11,996 nt of DNA from Actinomycetota bacterium. Lineage in GTDB: Bacteria; Actinomycetota; Thermoleophilia; Solirubrobacterales; Thermoleophilaceae. The notes beneath the pieces are model-generated. The model was given only the letters and a program-made list of their open reading frames with translations. It was not told the origin of the DNA and ran no database searches. The position numbers and the translations under genes were made by a program. The stretch spans positions 1 to 11,996 of the forward strand of contig VAWV01000121.1 of the NCBI GenBank assembly GCA_005883295.1, written 5' to 3'. The first letter of the stretch is position 1. Each line of letters starts with the position of its first letter. Of this stretch, positions 6,486-11,996 are shown in pieces.

Positions 6486-8894
6486 ATGGCCCGCCGCCGC
6501 AGCAACCGAAGGCGCTCGCGCAGGCGCCCGTCGCGCGCCCTGCCGCGCATCGCGCTGCGCATGCCGCAGCTCGAGCAGCGTGATCTCGACCTGGTCGGCC
6601 TGGGGCTGGTCGCGCTCGCGGCGTTCTTCGCCTTCGTCTTCTACCTCGGCTGGGACGGCGGGAAGGTCGGCGGCGCCCTCGCCGACGGGTTCCGCTTCCT
6701 GCTGGGAGGCGCCGCCTACCTCGTGCCACTTGTGCTGCTCGGCGCAGGGACGCTGCTCGTCCTCGGCCCGATGCTCGCCAGCGTCAAGCCCTTCCGCGCC
6801 GGCGGCGCCTGCGTGCTGGCCGCTCTGGTGCTGGGACTGGCGGGCGGGCTGTTCGGGCTCGGTCCGGCCCATCCGCCGCGCCACGGCTTCATGCACCCCG
6901 AGTACTTCCGCCATCACGGCGGCCTGCTCGGCGAGGTCCTCTACTGGACCGCCAAGACCCTGGTCCAGCGGTTCGGCGCGTACATCGTCTTCGTCTTCCT
7001 GCTGGCCGCCGGCGTGATGCTGCTCACGGGCGCGACCGTGGCCGGGCTGCTGCAGGGGACTCGCGCGGGATTCGCATCGAGCGCGCGGCGCGTGCGGCGG
7101 TCCACCAGCGAATTCGCGGCGCTCGTCTCGGGCCGTGGGACGCGCAGCCCCGGCGCCGGGCACGCGGCCGGTGATCGCCCGCGGGTCGGGGTACCCGACG
7201 TCGAGCCCCTGGTACGCGCGACCCACGTGGAGGCACCGGCGCTCGACGGCGAGGACAGGGACGAGCCTGACCGCTACGAGCCGGAGCCGGCGCGCCTCGA
7301 GCCCCAGCCCGAAACAGCACGCGCACCGTTCCCGCGGGCGGAGCGCGCCAGGGCGGAGCAGGCCGAGGCCGTGTCGGAGGATCTCACGCCCCAGGGCAAT
7401 CGCCGCTCCGAAGTGACGGAGGCCGCGGACGTGGAGTACACGCTTCCGAAGACGTCGCTGCTGCGGCGCTCGAAGGGCAGCGCCAAGGTGGACGTGGCCG
7501 CCCAGGAGCGCACCGGCAAGGAGCTCGTGGAGGCGCTGGGCCACTTCGGGATCCAGTCCCAGATCGTCGGCGCTGTGTGCGGCCCGCACGTGACCCGCTA
7601 CGAGCTCCGGCTCGAGCCCGGCACCAAGATGTCGAAGGTCGCGCAGCTGAAGGACGACCTGGCGTACGCGCTGGCTGCAACCGAGATCCGCATCCTCGCC
7701 CCGATCCCCGGCAAGCAGGCGGTGGGGGTGGAGGTCCCCAACGCGGACCGCCGCCTCGTCCACCTGGGCGACGTCTTCCAGGACGCCCCCAGCGGGTGGT
7801 CGCCGCTCACCGTGTGGCTGGGGAAGGACATCGCGGGCAAGGCGATCGGCACGGACCTGGCCAAGCAGCCCCACATCCTGGTGGCGGGAACGACGGGCTC
7901 CGGCAAGTCCGGCGCGGTGAACGCGATGCTGTCGTCGATCCTGCTGCGCGCCACGCCCAACGAGGTGCGGCTCGCGCTGGTGGACCCGAAACAGGTGGAG
8001 CTCAACTACTACGAGTCGATCCCGCACCTGCTCACGCCCGTGGTAACCAGCCCGCGGCTCGCGGCCAACGTGCTCGGGAACCTGATCAAGGAGATGGAGC
8101 AGCGCTACGGCGTGATGAGCCAGGCCCGGGCGCGCAACCTGGTCGAGCTGAACCGTGTTCGGGAACGCCAGGGCGAGCGGCCGCTGCCCTACATCCTGTG
8201 CGTGATCGACGAGCTGGCCGACCTGATGATGATCGCCCCGGGTGAGGTCGAGGACGCGGTCATCCGGCTGGCGCAGAAGTCGCGGGCCGTCGGAATCCAC
8301 CTTCTGCTCGCCACCCAGCGGCCGAGTGCGGACATCATCACCGGCATGATCAAGGCGAATGTGCCGGCCAGGATCGCGTTCGCCGTCTCGTCGCAGACGG
8401 ACTCGCGCGTGATCCTCGACCAGAACGGCGCCGAGTCCCTGCTCGGGCAGGGCGACATGCTGTTCAGGCCGGCCTCGGAGGCCCGTCCCGCCCGCATCCA
8501 GGGCGCATTCGTGACCGAGGAGGAGATCGAGCGCCTCACCGACCACTGGCGCCGCCAGGGCGAGCCCGAGCTGCACGAGGAGCTGCTGGAGGCGATCGAG
8601 CGCGAGGAGGGCCAGTCCGCCGACGACTTCAGCCCCGACGAGGACGACCTGCTCCCCGACGCCATCGCCACCGTGGTCCAGCTGGGCAGCGCGTCCACCT
8701 CGATGCTCCAGCGGCGCCTCCGCGTGGGCTACACCCGCGCAGGGCGCCTGATCGACATGATGGAACGGCGCGGCGTGATCTCGGGCTACGAGGGCTCCAA
8801 GGCGCGTCAGGTCCTGGTCACCGAGGCCGACCTGCCGCGCATCCTGGCGGCCCTCGACGAGCCGGTCGGGGCCACCGCGGGCGACTCCGCCTAG
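6486..8894 (+). CDS. ftsK: FtsK/SpoIIIE-type DNA translocase
   Basis: Taken from ATG 6486 this is 802 residues, typical for FtsK. It pumps chromosomal DNA across the closing septum and positions sister termini. A highly basic start (MARRRSNRRRSRRRP) is followed by four membrane helices at about 35-55, 72-95, 107-128 and 163-185. A charged, low-complexity linker (about 200-320) leads to the alpha/beta motor. The motor has Walker A GTTGSGKS (468-475), VDPKQVEL (about 499-506), Walker B in LCVIDELADL (571-580) and ATQRPSADIITGMIKAN (about 609-625). The C-terminal winged-helix gamma domain (about 722-782, SMLQRRLRVGYTRAGRLIDMMERRGVI) reads DNA polarity sequences such as KOPS. A GTG at 6441 would add 15 residues. 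Neither start has a good ribosome site, so the start is uncertain by 45 bases. It diverges from the regulator gene and probably heads an operon with the RodZ-like gene, cinA and thpR. Confidence 0.95.
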   Translation: MARRRSNRRRSRRRPSRALPRIALRMPQLEQRDLDLVGLGLVALAAFFAFVFYLGWDGGKVGGALADGFRFLLGGAAYLVPLVLLGAGTLLVLGPMLASVKPFRAGGACVLAALVLGLAGGLFGLGPAHPPRHGFMHPEYFRHHGGLLGEVLYWTAKTLVQRFGAYIVFVFLLAAGVMLLTGATVAGLLQGTRAGFASSARRVRRSTSEFAALVSGRGTRSPGAGHAAGDRPRVGVPDVEPLVRATHVEAPALDGEDRDEPDRYEPEPARLEPQPETARAPFPRAERARAEQAEAVSEDLTPQGNRRSEVTEAADVEYTLPKTSLLRRSKGSAKVDVAAQERTGKELVEALGHFGIQSQIVGAVCGPHVTRYELRLEPGTKMSKVAQLKDDLAYALAATEIRILAPIPGKQAVGVEVPNADRRLVHLGDVFQDAPSGWSPLTVWLGKDIAGKAIGTDLAKQPHILVAGTTGSGKSGAVNAMLSSILLRATPNEVRLALVDPKQVELNYYESIPHLLTPVVTSPRLAANVLGNLIKEMEQRYGVMSQARARNLVELNRVRERQGERPLPYILCVIDELADLMMIAPGEVEDAVIRLAQKSRAVGIHLLLATQRPSADIITGMIKANVPARIAFAVSSQTDSRVILDQNGAESLLGQGDMLFRPASEARPARIQGAFVTEEEIERLTDHWRRQGEPELHEELLEAIEREEGQSADDFSPDEDDLLPDAIATVVQLGSASTSMLQRRLRVGYTRAGRLIDMMERRGVISGYEGSKARQVLVTEADLPRILAALDEPVGATAGDSA

Positions 8895-8922
8895 CCGCGC
8901 GGCTGCGCCAGAATAGGCGCCG

Positions 8923-9690
8923 ATGCAGCCCATCGGCGAGAGACTCCGCGAGGCCCGCATGCGGCAGGGCCGAGACATCACCGAGGTCGAGGCCGCGACG
9001 AAGATCCGGGCCAAGTACCTGCGCGCGCTCGAGAACGACGAGTTCTCGATGCTGCCCGGAACGACCTACGTCAAGAGCTTCCTGCGCACGTACGCCGAGT
9101 ACCTGGGCCTCGACGCCCACCTGCTCGTGGAGGAGTTCCGCGCGCAGCACGAGCCACGCGGGGAGGAGGAGGTGCCGAGCTTCGCCCCGCCCGCGCGCAC
9201 CCGCCCGCCCCACGAACGACGGGTCGCGGGTCCGGGAATGGCCATCAGTCCGGGCCTGCTGCTGGCCGGGGGCGTGCTCGCGGTCCTCCTGCTCCTGGCG
9301 ATCATCGGGCTTGCCAGCGGCGGGGGTGGCGGAGGGAAGAAGAAGCCGGCGTCGACCGCGGGCCCGCCCAAGGGTCCGGCCACGGCACATCGGAGCCGCC
9401 CGGCCGCTCCGCCTCTGGCGCCTGAGGTCAAGCTGAAGGTGGTCCCCACCGAGACCACCTACGTCTGCGTCGATGACGGCCACGGCACGAAGCTCTTCGA
9501 GGGGACGATCTCCACGACGCAGACCTTCCGCGGCAAGCGCCTGCGGATCAACATGGGTCGGAGCTCGGCCAACGTCTTCCTGAACGGCAAGCCGGTCTCG
9601 TTCGCTCGTACCGCGGCCGCCGTCGGGCTGTCGTTCTCGCGCACCGGACGGGTCACGCCGATCCCGCCACTGCACAGGCCCTGCGTTTGA
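8923..9690 (+). CDS. RodZ-like protein: HTH domain, single membrane helix, DUF4115 domain
   Basis: The protein has 255 residues. The N-terminal helix-turn-helix of the HTH_25 type (about 3-73: IGERLREARMRQGRDITEVE ... KIRAKYLRALEND ... YVKSFLRTYAEYLGLD) is the module by which RodZ contacts MreB. A proline- and charge-rich linker leads to one membrane helix (about 109-131), then a glycine/lysine stretch, and a C-terminal DUF4115-like domain (about 168-245, VKLKVVPTETTYVCVDDG ... FRGKRLRINMG). The topology would be N-in, C-out. Cys182 and Cys254 are the only cysteines and could pair outside. By family it probably organises the elongation or division envelope machinery, and a role in DNA binding cannot be excluded. 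It begins 28 bases after ftsK with only a weak TAGG before its ATG, and its stop overlaps the cinA start. Confidence 0.85.
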   Translation: MQPIGERLREARMRQGRDITEVEAATKIRAKYLRALENDEFSMLPGTTYVKSFLRTYAEYLGLDAHLLVEEFRAQHEPRGEEEVPSFAPPARTRPPHERRVAGPGMAISPGLLLAGGVLAVLLLLAIIGLASGGGGGGKKKPASTAGPPKGPATAHRSRPAAPPLAPEVKLKVVPTETTYVCVDDGHGTKLFEGTISTTQTFRGKRLRINMGRSSANVFLNGKPVSFARTAAAVGLSFSRTGRVTPIPPLHRPCV

Positions 9691-10976
9691 GCGCCCGAGC
9701 GGGGATCGTGGTCACGGGCACCGAGGTCCTGACCGGTCGGGTACGGGACCGCAACGGGCCCTGGCTGGCCGACCGACTGCTCGAGCTCGGCATCGAGCTC
9801 GCGCACATCACGATCTGCGGCGACCGGCCCGAGGACATGGACGCCCAGCTGGCCTTCATGGCCGAGCGCGGCATGGACCTGGTGGTTACGAGCGGCGGAT
9901 TGGGGCCCACCGCCGACGACCTGACGATGGAGCGGGTGGCGCGCTTCACGGGGCGCGACATGGTGCTCGACCCGAGGCTCGAGCAGCGCATCGCCGAGAT
10001 CCTGAAGCCGCTGATGCGCCGCTTCCGCGATCTCGATCCGGACGCGATCCTTGCCTCTAACCGCAAGCAGGCAATGACCCCGGCTGGTGCCCGGCCGCTC
10101 GATCCGGTGGGAACGGCGCCCGGGGCCGTGGTCCCGCCCGCCGACGGCAGCGGCCCCACCGTGGTGGTGCTTCCGGGACCGCCGCGGGAGCTCCACGAGT
10201 TGTGGGCGGAGGCGGTCACCACGGCCGAGTTCCAGGCGGCGGTGAGCGACCGGTCCCGGTACGAGCAGCACATGCTCCGGCTGTTCGGGATCCCGGAGTC
10301 CGAGATCGCCGAGACGCTGCGCGTGGCGGAGGGCGAGGTCGAAGGGCTCGACCGGCTCGAGATCACCACCTGCCTGCGCCGGGGCGAGGTGGAGGTCGTG
10401 GTTCGCAGCGAGCCGGAGTCGCGCGAAGCGTACGCGGCACTCGAATCGCTGATCGCAAAACGCCACCTGCACGCGCTGTTCTCGACCGATGGCTCGCGGG
10501 TGGACGACCAGGTGGCGGAGCTCCTGCGGGGCCGGCGGATCGCGGTCGCCGAGTCCTGCACGGGCGGGCTGATGGCCGCGAGGCTCACGGAGCGGCCCAG
10601 CGCGTCGGAGTACGTCGCCGGGGGCGTCGTGGCCTACTCGAACGAGGCGAAGGTCGAGCTGCTCGACGTGGACGGGGACCTGATCGAGCGCCGCGGGGCG
10701 GTGTCGCCGGAGGTGGCGGACGCGATGGCCCAGGGCGCCCTGGAACGCTTCACTGCGGACACGTCGATCGCGATCACCGGCATCGCCGGGCCCAGCGGCG
10801 GGAGCGAGCAGAAGCCGGTCGGCTACGTGTGCTGGTCGGTCAGGCGCTCGGACGGCGCCGTCCTCGCCCGCGACGTGACCCTGCCCGGCGATCGCGACGA
10901 GATCCGCGATCGCTCCACGACCGTCGGCATGCACCTTCTGCGCCGGCTGCTCCGTGGCGAGGAATTCCCCTTCTGA
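9687..10976 (+). CDS. cinA: CinA-family protein with nicotinamide-nucleotide amidase domain
   Basis: This is a full-length 429-residue, two-domain protein. The N-terminal MoCF-like domain (about 5-175) has GTEVLTGRVRDRNGPWLA, TSGGLGPTADDLT (68-80) and VLPGPPREL. In this family it is linked to ADP-ribose/CoA-type pyrophosphatase activity. The C-terminal PncC-type domain (about 272-425) has AESCTGG with Ser290 (288-294), GGVVAYSNEAK (312-322) and GIAGPSGG ... KPVG (365-379). This domain deamidates nicotinamide mononucleotide for NAD salvage. The protein is cytoplasmic. The TTG 9687 start overlaps the RodZ-like stop (TTGA) and lacks a Shine-Dalgarno sequence, so coupled translation is likely. 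The thpR start lies inside its last 23 bases. Conserved residues look intact. Confidence 0.93.
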   Translation: MSARAGIVVTGTEVLTGRVRDRNGPWLADRLLELGIELAHITICGDRPEDMDAQLAFMAERGMDLVVTSGGLGPTADDLTMERVARFTGRDMVLDPRLEQRIAEILKPLMRRFRDLDPDAILASNRKQAMTPAGARPLDPVGTAPGAVVPPADGSGPTVVVLPGPPRELHELWAEAVTTAEFQAAVSDRSRYEQHMLRLFGIPESEIAETLRVAEGEVEGLDRLEITTCLRRGEVEVVVRSEPESREAYAALESLIAKRHLHALFSTDGSRVDDQVAELLRGRRIAVAESCTGGLMAARLTERPSASEYVAGGVVAYSNEAKVELLDVDGDLIERRGAVSPEVADAMAQGALERFTADTSIAITGIAGPSGGSEQKPVGYVCWSVRRSDGAVLARDVTLPGDRDEIRDRSTTVGMHLLRRLLRGEEFPF

Positions 10977-11559
10977 GCGCCGCTCGTCGGGCCGCCCGGG
11001 CTCGCCACGGGTCCGGCTGTTCCTGGCGCTCGAGCCGCGCGAAGAGGACCGCGCGGCGCTCGCCGAATGGCGCGACCGGTTGGTGCAGGGACGCGATGAC
11101 CTGCGCCCGTCGGCTGCCGAGACCCTGCACCTGACGCTCGTGTTCCTGGGCTACCAGGCGGAGAAGGACGTCCCGGCGATCGCGCAGGCGGCGCTCGGCG
11201 CCGTGCGGGAGCTGCCCGCCGCGGAGCTGCGTCCGTCGGCGGTCATGCCGCTGCCGCGGCGCGGCCCGCGTCTGTTCGCGCTGGACCTGGAGGACGAAGA
11301 CGCTCGCGCCGCGGCCATCCAGTCAGCGGCCTCGGAGGGGCTCGCGGAGGGCCGCTGGTACCGGCCGGAGCGGCGTGAGTGGTGGCCGCACATGACACTT
11401 GCCCGCGTGAAACGCGGCCGCCGGGCCGAGCCGCTGGATCCCGCCGAGCCGTTGCCCGGCCCGCTGCTCGCTCCGCTGGTGACCCTGTACCGGTCCACGC
11501 TGAGACCGCAGGGCGCCGTGTACACGCCGCTGGAACGCGTCGAACTGCGGTGCGGGTAA
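10954..11559 (+). CDS. thpR: RNA 2',3'-cyclic phosphodiesterase (2H/LigT family)
   Basis: This 201-residue protein of the 2H phosphoesterase superfamily opens RNA 2',3'-cyclic phosphates to 2'-phosphates and, in some members, joins tRNA halves. The two signature motifs are HLTL (His59, Thr61; context LHLTLVFLG) and HMTL (His146, Thr148; context WWPHMTLARVK). The fold starts at VRLFLALEP (about 20-28). GTG 10954 is the only usable start in frame near this point, because no ATG, GTG or TTG follows before the conserved core. That gives an unconserved 19-residue lead and a 23-base overlap with cinA. It is the last gene of the ftsK-rodZ-cinA-thpR run, and its TAA lies in the loop of a strong hairpin. 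Confidence 0.9.
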   Translation: MARNSPSERRSSGRPGSPRVRLFLALEPREEDRAALAEWRDRLVQGRDDLRPSAAETLHLTLVFLGYQAEKDVPAIAQAALGAVRELPAAELRPSAVMPLPRRGPRLFALDLEDEDARAAAIQSAASEGLAEGRWYRPERREWWPHMTLARVKRGRRAEPLDPAEPLPGPLLAPLVTLYRSTLRPQGAVYTPLERVELRCG

Positions 11560-11569
11560 CCGCACCGCA
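11546..11569 (+). terminator. Strong hairpin spanning the thpR stop codon
   Basis: A perfect 10-bp stem (11546-11555 with 11560-11569) closes a GTAA loop (11556-11559), a GNRA tetraloop that contains the TAA stop. The stem is almost all G-C. The usual U-tract is absent (AGTCTCGC follows), so it may be a non-canonical terminator or a 3'-end stabiliser for the operon mRNA. Confidence 0.6.
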
Positions 11570-11614
11570 AGTCTCGCGGCAGCAGGTGTGGACACGGAGG
11601 GCCCTTCCTGCGAG

Positions 11615-11627
11615 AGTTGGCGCAACT
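11615..11627. promoter_or_regulatory. Palindrome upstream of the MMPL gene, possible operator
   Basis: AGTTG (11615-11619) and CAACT (11623-11627) are exact inverted arms around GCG, 31 bases before the MMPL start. Another palindrome, AGGGCCCT, lies at 11598-11605. MMPL genes are often controlled by TetR- or MarR-type repressors binding such sites. No such regulator gene is in the window. The region 11570-11658 holds no gene that I can support. Confidence 0.3.
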
Positions 11628-11644
11628 GGCCCGCAGTACCCCGT

Positions 11645-11650
11645 AGGAGG
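11645..11650 (+). promoter_or_regulatory. Strong ribosome binding site for the MMPL gene
   Basis: AGGAGG at 11645-11650 lies 8 bases before GTG 11659. It is the best Shine-Dalgarno match in the window and fixes the start. It implies a leadered transcript from a promoter in the preceding gap. Confidence 0.8.
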
Positions 11651-11658
11651 GACGAACC

Positions 11659-11996
11659 GTGGAGACTCGCACCTTCGCCGCCCGCGCCGGCCGCTGGAGC
11701 GCGCAGCACCGCAAGATCGCGATCTTCGGCTGGCTCGCGCTCGTGATCCTCGCCGTCGTCGTCGGCGGCGCCCTCGGGACCAGGCACATCAAGGACGAGA
11801 ACCAGGGCAACGGCGAGTCCCGCACCGCCGCCCAGGTGATCGCCAAGGCGGGCCTGAAGGAGCGAGCCACCGAGCAGGTGCTGGTGCAGTCGCGCGGCTC
11901 GCTGCGAGCAGAGGATCCGGCGTTCCGCGCCGCGGTGCTCGACGTCCAGCGCCGGGTCGCGCAGAACCGCTACGTGACCGAGCTGACCGGGCCCTA
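11659..11996 (+). CDS. MMPL/RND-family transporter, N-terminal fragment (runs off right edge)
   Basis: The first 112 residues are present from GTG 11659. A short amphipathic start (METRTFAARAGRWSAQHRK) leads into a membrane helix at about 19-40 (AIFGWLALVILAVVVGGALG). A periplasmic segment with 'NGESRTAAQVIAKAGLKERATEQVLVQS' and 'AAVLDVQRRVAQNRYVTELTGP' follows. This start is characteristic of actinobacterial MMPL proteins, which export lipids or drugs using the proton gradient. The rest of the protein, including the proton-relay residues, is beyond the edge, so the substrate is unknown. It has its own ribosome site and follows the thpR hairpin, so it is probably a separate transcription unit. 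Confidence 0.85.
   Translation, partial: METRTFAARAGRWSAQHRKIAIFGWLALVILAVVVGGALGTRHIKDENQGNGESRTAAQVIAKAGLKERATEQVLVQSRGSLRAEDPAFRAAVLDVQRRVAQNRYVTELTGP

Noticed and set aside
8893..8904. 12-base palindrome AGCCGCGCGGCT after ftsK as a terminator
   Set aside because: The stem is too short once a loop is allowed, there is no U-tract, and the next gene begins 28 bases after the ftsK stop and looks co-transcribed.
6426..9014. Very long minus-strand open frame (862 codons) opposite ftsK
   Set aside because: It is exactly antisense to a strongly conserved FtsK. The translation is low-complexity, rich in Arg, Ala, Gly, His and Asp, with no family pattern. Such frames are expected in very GC-rich DNA.
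9459..10934. Long minus-strand frame opposite cinA
   Set aside because: It is antisense to conserved CinA domains and shows no recognisable protein family.
1..11996. Mobile elements, CRISPR arrays, tRNA/rRNA genes, or a defence or biosynthetic island
   Set aside because: No transposase, integrase, regularly spaced repeats, tRNA-like fold or defence gene was recognised. The genes are ordinary housekeeping and regulatory genes of uniform composition.

Overview
The window is about 12 kb of very GC-rich DNA with dense, mostly SD-poor genes. It reads as an actinobacterial chromosome, most likely of the Thermoleophilia/Solirubrobacterales type. This is inferred from the run dapA, rnj, ftsK, rodZ-like, cinA, thpR, the DUF3052 protein, and the 'GQTGCLRAGTY' type of secreted beta-helix protein. 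I see no phage, IS, CRISPR, tRNA or rRNA gene, and no stretch over 300 bases lacks a gene.

Layout. Bases 1-109 (minus) hold the N-terminus of a GNAT-like acetyltransferase that runs off the left edge. Bases 244-1302 (plus) encode a secreted parallel beta-helix protein, convergent with a DUF3052 protein at 1327-1782 (minus). A short divergent promoter region (1783-1864) leads into dapA (1865-2646, plus). The dapA gene is broken by a small internal deletion near its start. RNase J (2643-4316, plus) overlaps the dapA stop. An OmpR/EnvZ-type two-component pair runs the other way: regulator at 6383-5703 and kinase at 5706-4273. The kinase tail overlaps the rnj tail. Divergent from the regulator is a tight plus-strand cluster: ftsK (6486-8894), a RodZ-like HTH/membrane protein (8923-9690), cinA (9687-10976) and thpR (10954-11559). 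It ends at a perfect GNRA-loop hairpin that contains the thpR stop codon. After a roughly 100-base regulatory gap an MMPL-family transporter begins (11659) and runs off the right edge.

Functionally this is mostly housekeeping: lysine/diaminopimelate synthesis (dapA), RNA decay and maturation (rnj), chromosome segregation at division (ftsK), cell-shape or envelope organisation (RodZ-like), nucleotide-cofactor repair (cinA) and RNA 2',3'-cyclic phosphodiesterase/ligase (thpR). An envelope-sensing two-component system sits between rnj and ftsK.

I found no convincing undescribed system. The points most worth a second look are the dapA lesion, with a frame change that fits a microhomology deletion and a possible effect on the SD-less, stop-coupled rnj; the repeated -10-like hexamers 7-12 bases before SD-less ATG starts; two TTGA start/stop overlaps; and the hairpin spanning the thpR stop.
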